Source of the DNA: an uncultured Prevotellaceae bacterium
GTDB taxonomy: Bacteria; Bacteroidota; Bacteroidia; Bacteroidales; Bacteroidaceae
Length of the DNA: 58,728 nucleotides
Direction of reading: 5' to 3'
Assembly (NCBI GenBank): GCA_902770635.1
Contig: CACXTX010000007.1
Location: forward strand, 1-58,728
The notes under the pieces were generated by a model. It saw nothing but the letters and a program-made list of their open reading frames with translations. It searched no databases and had not been told where the DNA came from. Position 1 is the stretch's first letter. The number at the start of each line of letters is the position of its first letter. A program made the translations under genes and the position numbers. This document shows, piece by piece, positions 7,768 to 16,130 of the stretch.

Positions 7768-7884
7768 ATGGACGTATCGATATTACAACATCCGCTGGCT
7801 CACCGTCTGGCTCACCGTCTGGAGATGGACAGATGGACAGATAGGACAGCAGGTTTCCAAAATTCTCGCGCACGCGTGAACTGA
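7768..7884 (+). CDS. 38-codon reading frame across the locus 2 repeats (possible leader or remnant)
   Basis: ATG at 7768, 27 bases after a strong promoter, opens a frame MDVSILQHPLAHRLAHRLEM that ends TAGFQNSRARVN at a TGA (7882-7884). Its middle is encoded by the 12-bp tandem repeat and the left arm of the inverted repeat. It could be the surviving 5' end of a larger gene or a leader peptide. Translation is unproven. Confidence 0.35.
   Translation: MDVSILQHPLAHRLAHRLEMDRWTDRTAGFQNSRARVN
7795..7818 (+). repeat. 12-bp tandem repeat (two copies)
   Basis: CTGGCTCACCGT occurs at 7795-7806 and 7807-7818 and is followed by GATGGACA-type 8-bp repeats (about 7824-7848), which lead into the inverted repeat. 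Confidence 0.8.
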
Positions 7885-7951
7885 CGAAAATGAAAAATGA
7901 GCATTCCTGCGCGCGCGTAAGAAATCAATAATTCCTCTGTCCTATCTGTCC
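7835..7951. repeat. Large inverted repeat, locus 2
   Basis: GGACAGATAGGACAG (7835-7849) is perfectly repeated in inverse orientation as CTGTCCTATCTGTCC (7937-7951), with an 87-bp spacer that contains two GCGC[AG]CGCGT motifs. The architecture is the same as at 464-623 and 58608-58728. Confidence 0.85.
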
Positions 7952-7960
7952 AGTATGTTT

Positions 7961-7981
7961 GAATAAGCGTTGGTTATTGTA
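7961..7981 (+). repeat. 21-bp palindromic unit, locus 2
   Basis: GAATAAGCGTTGGTTATTGT begins nine bases after the inverted repeat and matches the unit family (AATAAG-N-TTATTG) seen at 677-739 and 58493-58574. Confidence 0.6.
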
Positions 7982-8043
7982 GTGAATCAAGGGACTGACA
8001 CTTGATCTGTTTAATTGGAGCAAAGGAAGTTGGAGGAAGTGTT

Positions 8044-8080
8044 ATTAAAAAAAGAGTGGTTGGCATTACGACCAACCACC
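8044..8080 (-). terminator. Terminator of the flavodoxin operon
   Basis: GTGGTTGG (8056-8063) pairs with CCAACCAC (8072-8079). On the minus strand the stem is followed by a run of seven T. It lies about 36 bases after the fldA stop. Confidence 0.85.
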
Positions 8081-8115
8081 CTTTGCTTAACTTTAAATAG
8101 CTATGGCTTCATTGG

Positions 8116-8610
8116 CTAAAGTTCGGGATTGATAGTGGCTATCCAAGCGTCAATGCGGGTGTCGGTCTTGTCATCCTCGTTGATGTCGTCAAGGGGCAGA
8201 CCGATAAACTTACCGTCTATCACAGCCTCGGAATCGTCGAAGGTGTAGCCGTCAGTCTCGACAGCACCAATGAACTTGGCACCGCTGTCCTTGATGCCGT
8301 TGTAGAGTTCGCCCATACCGCCCACGAAGGTGTCGCTGTAGGTTGAGCAGTCGCCACAGCCGAACAGGGCGATGGTCTTGCCATTGAGGTCAGCACCTTG
8401 CAAGGTCTTCAGGCCGTCGTACCAGTCATCCTGTAATTCGCCTGCGCCCCACGTTGAAGTGCCGAAAATCAGGTTTTGGTTGGCAGCTACAACGTCGGCT
8501 GTCAGGTCCTGTACGTTCAGGGCCTCGCAGCCCAGTTTCGAGGCAATCTTCTCTGCGATGGCCTCGCAGGTTCCCGTCGAGGAACCATAGATTACAATTG
8601 TTGCGTTCAT
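8116..8610 (-). CDS. fldA: Flavodoxin
   Basis: The 164-aa protein is a long-chain-type flavodoxin. The FMN phosphate loop is YGSSTGTCEAIA at residues 8-19, TSTWGAGELQDDWYD forms the 50s loop and FGCGDCSTYSDTFVGGMGELY the 90s loop. It carries electrons in the cytoplasm to enzymes such as pyruvate:ferredoxin oxidoreductase, and IspG encoded in this window is a possible user. It is the second gene of a two-gene operon behind the DUF2023 gene (21-base gap), a pairing well known in Bacteroidota, and is followed by a clear terminator. Confidence 0.95.
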   Translation of the reverse strand: MNATIVIYGSSTGTCEAIAEKIASKLGCEALNVQDLTADVVAANQNLIFGTSTWGAGELQDDWYDGLKTLQGADLNGKTIALFGCGDCSTYSDTFVGGMGELYNGIKDSGAKFIGAVETDGYTFDDSEAVIDGKFIGLPLDDINEDDKTDTRIDAWIATINPEL

Positions 8611-8631
8611 TTCTTATCTATATTTATATGG

Positions 8632-9012
8632 TTAATTACGATTGATGCATGATCCGTCGCACTTGCCCTGACTTCTGCTTTTACGTTTACAAAACCGTTC
8701 ACATTGTGCGCAGATGTCGTAGCCGAGCATAGCTCCGAGTATAAAATCTTCCTCTGGCGTGAGTTCGTTCAGTGGACGGGTGACGATGAGCCGTATAGCC
8801 TCCAGACATTCGTGCCGACCGAAATACACGTTAAAGTTCTGCTGTCCGGCGGGTTGCAACAGATATGGAATGTCCTGACTTTCCAGTCGCTGGATAGTCT
8901 GCTCACAGTATTTCTTGTTACAGGTGAATAATACCATGTGGCGAACGCCTTTATGCAGTTCGTAGATGTGGTTCATCAACACTTGAAGCGCTGTGGAATT
9001 TGCTGTTCTCAT
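8632..9012 (-). CDS. DUF2023 family protein, flavodoxin partner
   Basis: The 126-aa protein starts MRTANSTALQVLMNHIYELH and matches DUF2023, a family found beside or fused to flavodoxin. It has a C-terminal cysteine cluster (CAQCERFCKRK...GKCDGSC, six Cys) that could bind a metal or iron-sulfur cluster; this is inference. The start at 9012 is preferred over the longer frame at 9066 because the promoter -7 box (9036-9043) lies inside that extension. It is cotranscribed with fldA. Confidence 0.85.
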   Translation of the reverse strand: MRTANSTALQVLMNHIYELHKGVRHMVLFTCNKKYCEQTIQRLESQDIPYLLQPAGQQNFNVYFGRHECLEAIRLIVTRPLNELTPEEDFILGAMLGYDICAQCERFCKRKSRSQGKCDGSCINRN

Positions 9013-9035
9013 TTTTATGGTTTTGATTTCGTGTG

Positions 9036-9066
9036 CAAAATTAGAGATAAAAAACGAAGTGTGCAA
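9036..9066 (-). promoter_or_regulatory. Promoter of the DUF2023-fldA operon
   Basis: On the minus strand TTG (9064-9066), a 20-bp spacer and TAATTTTG (9036-9043) match the Bacteroidota consensus. Transcription would start near 9030. Confidence 0.75.
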
Positions 9067-9219
9067 TACCTAAAATGCGGTGTTTTAAACATGGCTCACC
9101 TGCAAAGTCGTGCAAAAGCAGATTAATCAAAAGTAGGTATTGTGGTGTTTTTTTCGTCAGTTTAACCGTTTTCTTCATTAAAAACGGAAGAATTGTTCGT
9201 TTCTTAAGATAATAATGTG

Positions 9220-9227
9220 TAACTTTG
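9220..9227 (+). promoter_or_regulatory. -7 promoter box of uraA
   Basis: TAACTTTG 51 bases before the start codon. The nearest TTG (9193-9195) lies 24 bp upstream, a slightly long spacer. Confidence 0.55.
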
Positions 9228-9277
9228 CAGCGTATGACCTCCACTCAATAAAGAGACAATAAAAGGAACAAGAATAT

Positions 9278-10597
9278 ATGGAACCACAAAATGCTATTTA
9301 CGACGCACGCCAGCTAGGACTGCCCCACATGATGATACTGGGTGTGCAACATCTGTTTGCCATGTTTGGAGCAACGGTGCTCGTGCCACTGCTGACAGGC
9401 CTGGACGTATCGGTAACGCTGCTGTTTGCAGGTATAGGAACCCTGATTTTCCATTTCATCTCGAAGTGGAACGTGCCTGCTTTCCTGGGCTCATCGTTTG
9501 CCTTCCTGGGGGGTTATGCCTCGGTGAAGGAGATGGGTGTCGCACAGGGGCTCTCTGAGACCTTGGCACTAGACTATGCCTGTCTGGGTGTGGCATGTGC
9601 CGGACTGATGTATTTCGTCATGGCTGGCCTGATAAAGTCTTTTGGCGTGAAGAAAATCCTGCATTTTTTCCCACCCGTAGTGACAGGTCCTATCGTGATA
9701 GCTATCGGTCTGGTATTGTCAGGCTCTGCCATCAGCAACTGTCAGACCAACTGGTTGCTGGCCATCATCGCTATCGTCACCGTGATTGTGTCGTCCATCT
9801 GGGGCAAGGGCATTGTTAAGATAATCCCCGTGCTGTTGGGTGTCATCGTGTCGTACGTCATTGCTGCCTGTATGGGCGAGGTGGATTTTGCACCGCTGGG
9901 CGAAGCTGCATGGGTTGGTTTCCCAATAGAAAAGGAGCACACGATATGGGCGGTGTTTGAACACGGCAACACGTCGCTGATGCTATCGACCATCCTGGCC
10001 GTTATGCCCATTGCCTTTGCGACGATTATGGAGCACATCGGCGACATGTTTGCCATCAGTTCTACCGTTGGCAAGGACTTTCTGGCTGAGCCCGGCCTGC
10101 ACCGCACGTTGACGGGTGACGGCGTTGCTACGGCTGTTGCCTCCATCTTTGGCGCTCCTGCCAACACAACATACGGCGAGAATACGGGTGTGCTGAACCT
10201 GACCAGGGTGTTCGACCCGAAGGTCATTCGCATTGCTGCCTGTCTGGCTATCATACTGGCGTTCTGTCCCAAATTTGCCAGTCTGATACAACTGATGCCT
10301 GCGGCTACCATCGGTGGTGTCAGCCTGATACTCTATGGCATGATTTCTGCGGTGGGTGTGCGCAACCTGGTGGAGGAAAAGGTTGACCTGAAGAGTTCGC
10401 GCAATGTGTTTGTCGCAGCACTTATTCTGGTATTGGCCATCGGCGTGAAGTACGGTGCCAACGACGACATCGCCATGGGCCCCATCCACCTGTCCGGACT
10501 CGCCATTGCCGCCATTGTAGGCATCTTCCTGAATGCCATTATGCCCGACAAACTGGGAATGAAGGTGAAGTCGTTCAAGGGTAAGGAGAAGTCATAA
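9278..10597 (+). CDS. uraA: Uracil permease (NCS2 family)
   Basis: The 439-aa membrane protein has the NCS2 nucleobase:cation symporter pattern: the opening motif GVQHLFAMFGATVLVPLLTG, a Ser/Phe-rich half-helix (AFLGSSFAFLGGY), ITARMATIME-like PIAFATIMEHIGD with the conserved Glu, and GAPANTTYGEN[T]GV, the NCS2 signature of helix 10. Length and motifs fit UraA, which imports uracil across the inner membrane. It is a single gene with its own promoter, followed by an 81-bp gap before the pectate-lyase gene. Confidence 0.93.
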   Translation: MEPQNAIYDARQLGLPHMMILGVQHLFAMFGATVLVPLLTGLDVSVTLLFAGIGTLIFHFISKWNVPAFLGSSFAFLGGYASVKEMGVAQGLSETLALDYACLGVACAGLMYFVMAGLIKSFGVKKILHFFPPVVTGPIVIAIGLVLSGSAISNCQTNWLLAIIAIVTVIVSSIWGKGIVKIIPVLLGVIVSYVIAACMGEVDFAPLGEAAWVGFPIEKEHTIWAVFEHGNTSLMLSTILAVMPIAFATIMEHIGDMFAISSTVGKDFLAEPGLHRTLTGDGVATAVASIFGAPANTTYGENTGVLNLTRVFDPKVIRIAACLAIILAFCPKFASLIQLMPAATIGGVSLILYGMISAVGVRNLVEEKVDLKSSRNVFVAALILVLAIGVKYGANDDIAMGPIHLSGLAIAAIVGIFLNAIMPDKLGMKVKSFKGKEKS

Positions 10598-10678
10598 GAG
10601 ACTGTATCTGGGCTAAGCGATTCTGAGTACAAACAAGACTGAAAAACGTCTATTTATAAACTACTAAGACCAACCAAC

Positions 10679-13411
10679 ATGAAAAAAGTACTTTCTATCG
10701 CATTTATGTTGTGCTTCACTGGGATAGTGATGGCACAGAGAATTGACTTTGATTTCTCAGGAAGACAATCTTCTGAAGTAACAGAAACCAACTATATCGC
10801 CTGGCCTATCGGACGCGTAACCAGCGACTCCAAGACATTGGAAAACGGTATAACGTTAACCGTAGCGCCCTCGGAAGGAGCCACTGCACTCGCTTCCAAC
10901 TGGAGCAAGAACATCGTCCAGCAAAACAGCAAGTTATTGGGAGACGGTGTTTTCGCCTGTCACCTGGAAGAAGGTAACTACCAATGGATTACTTCTGGAA
11001 AAACCGCTATCACACTGACCATAGAAGGTATGACTGCGGGCAAACATTCCGTGATAGCCTATCATAACGACACAGACACCGGACAGACACATCCCGACGT
11101 GCAGGTGACTGTTAACGGTACAGTACAGGTGAGTGGGGTAAAGCACTCTTCAGGGGCGAAAAAAACTTCGGAATGCGGTTTTTCCTATGTCGAGTTTACG
11201 GTAACGGAAGGACAGCCAGTAGTTATCCAATATACATGCGTTCCTGAGGATGGAAAGACATATAGCCGCACCAGCATCATGCTTAACGGATTAGAATTTG
11301 ACACCAATCCCTACGGTATTATGGATCCCATTCCTGCCAACTATGACTATCACGTAGCTACCGATGACTTAGGCAGTGTGGCTTTCAGTTGGATTCCAGC
11401 CGAAGGAGCTACTGCCCATCGACTGATATATGGTACCGACTCTACAACTGTTGCCGAGGCTACGACAGTCCAGTATGAAGGCAGCGAGCCGCAATATGTC
11501 GTGGCAGGCTTCTCACCACTAGTACGCTATTGGTGGCGAGTGGATGAGCAAGTAAACGGAACCTTCCATCAAGGAAAAGTGATGGCTTTTCAACCCGCCC
11601 GCTTGGCATTCCCAGGGGCAGAAGGGTATGGACGTTATGCCATTGGCGGACGTGGCGGAGTGGTATATCATGTGACGAATCTAGAAGACAACGGTGACGA
11701 TATAAATCCTATAGAAGGCTCTTTCCGCTATGGCATCAAAAAGGTCAGCGGACCACGAACCATCGTGTTTGACGTGGCTGGTGTCATCTCGCTGAAGAGT
11801 CGCCTGACCTGTTCTGACAAATTTGTCACCATCGCTGGGCAAACGGCTCCTGGAAACGGCATCATGCTGCGTACCTGTCCCTTCGGCATGGCTTCCGATG
11901 GCATCACCCGTTTCCTCCGTATGCGATTGGGACATAAGAAGTTGGTTAACAACCTGATTCCTGGCGGGAAGAACGATTACTCGTATGGCGATGAGGCCGG
12001 GACTTCTGAAGAGACTACACTCAGCGGACTCGACGGAATGGGTATGGCAGGCAACGATCATGCTATCATGGACCACTGCTCCATCTCATGGACCATCGAC
12101 GAAGCGTTCTCCAGTCGAAACGGCAAGGGACTGACCTTACAGCATACGCTTATCAGTGAGGCACTGAACCAAGCAGGTCATCCGAACTACGGTGTAGGCG
12201 ACAAGCACGGCTACGCCGCTACCATTGGTGGTGGAGAGATGGGAGGACAGCCTGGTACTTATCACCACAACCTATTGGCTCACTGCGAGGGACGCAACTG
12301 GAGTATCTCCGGCGGACTGGATGGCAAAGGAAGCTATGATGGTCATCACGACATTTATAATAATGTAGTATATAACTGGGGTGGTAGAGCCACGGACGGC
12401 GGAACTCATGAAATGAACTTCTGCAATAACTTCTACAAAATGGGGGCCAACAGCACCTCGACACTCATGAACCTGCAACTGGAAGGAACAGGCTCTGGCA
12501 CACAAAGTGTTTATGTGCATGGAAATATACGCCAGGAGAAGAATAATGGTGCGCTGACAGAAGACAAAAAAGGAACCACCTACAAATACAGCACATCAGG
12601 AGGACAGGTCGTTGACTGGGACCCACTACCCACTGTTCCTTTCAGCTTCATGAACCCAGAGGGCAATATGGAGACAGCACAAGCCGCCTTCAAGAACGTA
12701 CTCTCCGACGTTGGCTGTACACAACCGTTCTTCGACCTGCACGACCAGCGTATGGTCAACGAGACAAAAGCAGGAACAACAAGCACCAAGGGCAGCCGTA
12801 GCGGAAGACCTGGTCTTATCGACTCCGAAGAGGATGCCGGTTGCGAGGGCTTTGACCTGGAGAAACTGGGCATTGTCAATGCACAACGCGGTACTGACTG
12901 GGATACGGACCAGGATGGCATCCCCGACTGGTTTGAGGCACTGACAGAAACCAACCCGAGCGTAGCAAATAACAACGAAGACCGCGACGGTGACAACTAT
13001 ACTGACCTGGAAGAATACCTCAACTGGATTGCCGCACCTAATTTTATAATCGAGGGTGAAAAGCAAATCACGCTCAAAGATTTCTTTGCGGGTTACAACA
13101 CTCCTGCCTATTCTATCACGGCCCCTACTGGTGTCACAGCCAATGAGACAGGAGGACTGTTAACTGTTACGCCCACTGATGCTACCCCTAAGCTGTTCAC
13201 CATTATGGTAAAGGCCACCGAAGACGGTATCAGTCTGGAACGTGCCTTTAACTTTGCTTATGGACAAGGGGTTACTGGCATCCACAGCATCAACAACGAT
13301 GGGATGACTCCAGATAAAAACGCTCCTGTCTTCGACCTGCAGGGACGTCATATCGTGAAACCAACGAAAGGAATTTATATTCAAAACGGAAGAAAACATA
13401 TTATCAATTAA
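10679..13411 (+). CDS. Secreted multidomain pectate-lyase-like protein (PL1-type beta-helix)
   Basis: The 910-aa protein starts with a signal peptide (MKKVLSIAFMLCFTGIVMAQ). Residues 20-220 are a beta-rich region, about 225-305 a fibronectin-III-like module, and 309-650 a right-handed beta-helix of pectate-lyase type: AFPGAEGYGRYAIGGRGG, GVISLKSRLTCSDKFVTIAG, DHAIMDHCSISWTIDEAF. Two calcium-loop motifs follow (DTDQDGIPDW at about 740 and DRDGDNYTDLEEYL). The end, FDLQGRHIVKPTKGIYIQNG, resembles the C-terminal sorting-like motif that the second lyase at 29601 also has. It probably cleaves pectin at or outside the cell surface. The cytidylate-kinase-like gene follows after 11 bases. Confidence 0.88.
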   Translation: MKKVLSIAFMLCFTGIVMAQRIDFDFSGRQSSEVTETNYIAWPIGRVTSDSKTLENGITLTVAPSEGATALASNWSKNIVQQNSKLLGDGVFACHLEEGNYQWITSGKTAITLTIEGMTAGKHSVIAYHNDTDTGQTHPDVQVTVNGTVQVSGVKHSSGAKKTSECGFSYVEFTVTEGQPVVIQYTCVPEDGKTYSRTSIMLNGLEFDTNPYGIMDPIPANYDYHVATDDLGSVAFSWIPAEGATAHRLIYGTDSTTVAEATTVQYEGSEPQYVVAGFSPLVRYWWRVDEQVNGTFHQGKVMAFQPARLAFPGAEGYGRYAIGGRGGVVYHVTNLEDNGDDINPIEGSFRYGIKKVSGPRTIVFDVAGVISLKSRLTCSDKFVTIAGQTAPGNGIMLRTCPFGMASDGITRFLRMRLGHKKLVNNLIPGGKNDYSYGDEAGTSEETTLSGLDGMGMAGNDHAIMDHCSISWTIDEAFSSRNGKGLTLQHTLISEALNQAGHPNYGVGDKHGYAATIGGGEMGGQPGTYHHNLLAHCEGRNWSISGGLDGKGSYDGHHDIYNNVVYNWGGRATDGGTHEMNFCNNFYKMGANSTSTLMNLQLEGTGSGTQSVYVHGNIRQEKNNGALTEDKKGTTYKYSTSGGQVVDWDPLPTVPFSFMNPEGNMETAQAAFKNVLSDVGCTQPFFDLHDQRMVNETKAGTTSTKGSRSGRPGLIDSEEDAGCEGFDLEKLGIVNAQRGTDWDTDQDGIPDWFEALTETNPSVANNNEDRDGDNYTDLEEYLNWIAAPNFIIEGEKQITLKDFFAGYNTPAYSITAPTGVTANETGGLLTVTPTDATPKLFTIMVKATEDGISLERAFNFAYGQGVTGIHSINNDGMTPDKNAPVFDLQGRHIVKPTKGIYIQNGRKHIIN

Positions 13412-13422
13412 AAATTATCATT

Positions 13423-14061
13423 ATGAACAAGTACGAGAAATTTGTCATTACCATTAATCGCGAGTTGGGTTCTGGTGGTAGAACCATTGGTGAAAAACTT
13501 GGTAAAAAACTGAATGTGCCTTTCTATGATAAGGCACTGATAAAACAACTGAAAGAGCAATACCACCTGACCGTTGAACAGATTGAATATCTGAAAGGAC
13601 AGAAGCATAACTGGTGGGCTGACTGCAAACGCAGCATGATGATGTTGCCCAATTACATTGGACCGTCATATATTGGGAAACCCGTCAATATGCCAGACTT
13701 CCTGATTACGGACGAAATCTTCCAGACGGAAACGGAAATCCTGAAGGGTATAGCAGAAGACGGTTCGTGCATCATTGCCGGACGTAGTGGATTCTACATC
13801 TTCCGTGACCACCCCAACCATCTGAGCATCCTGATTCAGGCTTCCATGCAGCACCGCATAGAACGACTGGTTCGCAAGCGTGGAATCACTTATCAGCAAG
13901 CTCATGAGATTATCGAGCAGGTTGACGAGGCACGTGAGAACTACGTCAAGAAGTACACGGGTTCGTCAAGATATGACACCAGAAACTACGACCTGGTCAT
14001 CAACATGGACGATCATACTGAAGACGAGGCCCTTGACATCATCCTGAAATACATCAGGTAA
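13423..14061 (+). CDS. Cytidylate-kinase-like protein
   Basis: The 212-aa protein has the cytidylate-kinase-like pattern: ITINRELGSGGRTIGEKLG (P-loop region, residues 8-26), PFYDKALI, an AGRSGFYIFRD strand, and Arg-rich RIERLVRKRGIT, with DYDLVINMD near the end. Members (PF13189) resemble CMP kinase but often have unknown substrates; a separate true cmk is normally elsewhere in the genome. It sits between the secreted lyase and the helicase genes with gaps of 11 and 8 bases, so it is probably cotranscribed with both. Confidence 0.85.
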   Translation: MNKYEKFVITINRELGSGGRTIGEKLGKKLNVPFYDKALIKQLKEQYHLTVEQIEYLKGQKHNWWADCKRSMMMLPNYIGPSYIGKPVNMPDFLITDEIFQTETEILKGIAEDGSCIIAGRSGFYIFRDHPNHLSILIQASMQHRIERLVRKRGITYQQAHEIIEQVDEARENYVKKYTGSSRYDTRNYDLVINMDDHTEDEALDIILKYIR

Positions 14062-14069
14062 AAGACGGG

Positions 14070-16130
14070 ATGGCATCACAGGAACCAGCCATACAAGCAC
14101 TCCAGCAGCAACGCCTATTGTTGCAGCTGGAGTATAATGCTGAAAAGGAGACCTTTCGCCAGCAAACCGAACAGGTGGGCATTGAGCGAAAGGTCAAGCG
14201 TGGTGATGCCTGGTGGCCTGTGAAGGTGACGCGCAGCTATTACAACTCGCTCAACCAACTGGTCGTTGAAGTGGTACGCAGCACGGACACGGACATTGAG
14301 CATTGTTTTGAGTTCGGCAAACCTGTTCAGTTCTTTTCTGTTGAGACAAGTGATAACAGTCAATCCAAAGATTCTGGCAAAAAAAACATCCGTTATTTCC
14401 GCTATACGGCAACGGTCAGTTATGCAGATGGCGACCGAATGGTGATTACCGTTCCTGACAATATCAGCATCCTCGATTTGCAGAATACAGAGAAACTGGG
14501 TGTACAACTCTCGTTCGACGAGACATCCTATCGTTTGATGATGGATGCGATAGACCGCGCCATCAGGGGGAAAGGAAGAATGGGCTACCTCCGCGACCTG
14601 TTCTATTCACGACAGAAACCAGAGACCTTCGTCTTTCCACCCATGCACTTCCCTTATCTGAACCCTTCGCAAGAAAGTGCCGTCAACATGGTGCTGCGAG
14701 CCAAGGATGTAGCCATTGTACACGGTCCTCCAGGAACGGGTAAGACGACAACCCTGGTGGAAGCCATCCGTGAAACACTGATGCGCGAGAACCAAGTGCT
14801 GGTATGCGCCCAGAGCAATATGGCTGTCGACTGGATAAGCGAAAAACTCGTGGACCGCGGCATCAACGTGCTGCGTATAGGCAATCCCAGCAGAGTGAAC
14901 GACAAGATGCTATCGTTCACCTACGAGCGGCGTTTTGAGGCACACCCTGACTATGCCCAGCTATGGGCTATCCGCAAAGCTATCCGTGAACTCCGAAAAC
15001 AGCGCAAAAGGGGCGACGAGAAATTCCACCAGAAGTTGGAGAGTCTGAGGAGCAGAGCCACCGAACTGGAGATTCGCATCAACAGCGAACTCTTCGGCGA
15101 AGCGCGTGTCATTGCCTCTACCCTTGTAGGCGCAGCCAACCGCTTGCTGGATGGTCAGAAGTTCGGCACCTTATTCATCGACGAGGCAGCCCAGGCGTTG
15201 GAAGCAGCCTGCTGGATTCCCATGCGTCGCGTTACCCGTGTCATATTGGCTGGTGACCATTGTCAACTGCCCCCCACCGTCAAGAGCATTGCGGCCTTGA
15301 AAGCTGGGTTAGGCAAGACCTTGATGGAACGTATCGTGGAGATGCACCCCGAAGCTGTCACCCTGCTGAAGATACAATACCGCATGAACGACGACATCAT
15401 GCGCTTCAGCAGCAACTATTTCTATGGTGGACAAGTGGAGAGTGCTCCCGAGGTGAAATATCGAAGCATCCTCGACCTCGACATCCCAATAGAGTGGATA
15501 AACCCTAAACATCTGGACCTCCCGGAAAACCCGGAGAATCCGGACAACCAAGAAAAACCTGATTATCACGAACAATTCGTTGGCGAATCGTTTGGACGTA
15601 TCAACAAGGCCGAAGCAGAACTGACCCTCGATACCCTGCAACATTATTTTGAGCGTATCGGGAAACAGCGCCTGCTGGAAGAGCGCATCGACGTGGGCAT
15701 CATATCGCCTTATCGGGCACAAGTACAGTACCTGCGCCGACTGCTCATGAAACGTGAGTATTTCAAGCCCTTCCGCCGACTCATCAGCATTAACACCGTG
15801 GATGGTTTCCAAGGGCAGGAACGCGACGTCATCGTCATCTCGATGGTTCGCAGCAATGACGAAGGGAATATCGGTTTCCTGCGTGACCTCCGTCGTATGA
15901 ACGTTGCCATCACTAGAGCCCGCATGAAGCTGATTATCCTAGGCGACAAAAAGACCATGACGCGACATCCCTTCTACCGACAGTTGTGGCGCTACATCAA
16001 AAGTTTGTCTGGTCAGGAAGAAGAGAACTCATCAAGTCAGGAAGAAGAGGGAGACACCTACTACACTGATGAGGGCACCCAAGACACCCTTGAGGGTAAT
16101 GGGCTGACGGAAGAGCCAATAGGAGGGTAA
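14070..16130 (+). CDS. SF1 DNA/RNA helicase (UPF1/IGHMBP2-like)
   Basis: The 686-aa protein contains the SF1B helicase motifs in order: HGPPGTGKTTT (motif I, about residue 218), CAQSNMAVDWI (Ia), FIDEAAQALEAA (II, about 369), LAGDHCQLPPT (III), IQYRM (IV), ISPYRAQVQYLR, TVDGFQGQERDVIV (V, about 575) and NVAITRARMKL (VI). It resembles UPF1/IGHMBP2 helicases and probably unwinds RNA or DNA in the cytoplasm. An acidic or proline-rich insertion LPENPENPDNQEKPDYHE (about residues 486-503) is encoded by a short repeat tract. The last 33 codons, acidic and low in complexity, overlap the convergent EamA gene by 99 bp. Confidence 0.9.
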   Translation: MASQEPAIQALQQQRLLLQLEYNAEKETFRQQTEQVGIERKVKRGDAWWPVKVTRSYYNSLNQLVVEVVRSTDTDIEHCFEFGKPVQFFSVETSDNSQSKDSGKKNIRYFRYTATVSYADGDRMVITVPDNISILDLQNTEKLGVQLSFDETSYRLMMDAIDRAIRGKGRMGYLRDLFYSRQKPETFVFPPMHFPYLNPSQESAVNMVLRAKDVAIVHGPPGTGKTTTLVEAIRETLMRENQVLVCAQSNMAVDWISEKLVDRGINVLRIGNPSRVNDKMLSFTYERRFEAHPDYAQLWAIRKAIRELRKQRKRGDEKFHQKLESLRSRATELEIRINSELFGEARVIASTLVGAANRLLDGQKFGTLFIDEAAQALEAACWIPMRRVTRVILAGDHCQLPPTVKSIAALKAGLGKTLMERIVEMHPEAVTLLKIQYRMNDDIMRFSSNYFYGGQVESAPEVKYRSILDLDIPIEWINPKHLDLPENPENPDNQEKPDYHEQFVGESFGRINKAEAELTLDTLQHYFERIGKQRLLEERIDVGIISPYRAQVQYLRRLLMKREYFKPFRRLISINTVDGFQGQERDVIVISMVRSNDEGNIGFLRDLRRMNVAITRARMKLIILGDKKTMTRHPFYRQLWRYIKSLSGQEEENSSSQEEEGDTYYTDEGTQDTLEGNGLTEEPIGG

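Larger units (their letters stand above)
7568..8043. other. Gene-poor region holding repeat locus 2
   Basis: This stretch between the NUDIX promoter and the fldA terminator contains a consensus promoter, a 38-codon reading frame, a 12-bp tandem repeat, a large inverted repeat and one 21-bp palindromic unit. The 86-codon minus-strand frame at 7613-7873 crosses the promoter and repeats and is not credible as a gene. Confidence 0.65.

Noticed and set aside
7613-7873. 86-codon minus-strand frame in repeat locus 2
   Set aside because: It spans tandem repeats and the NUDIX promoter region and resembles no family.
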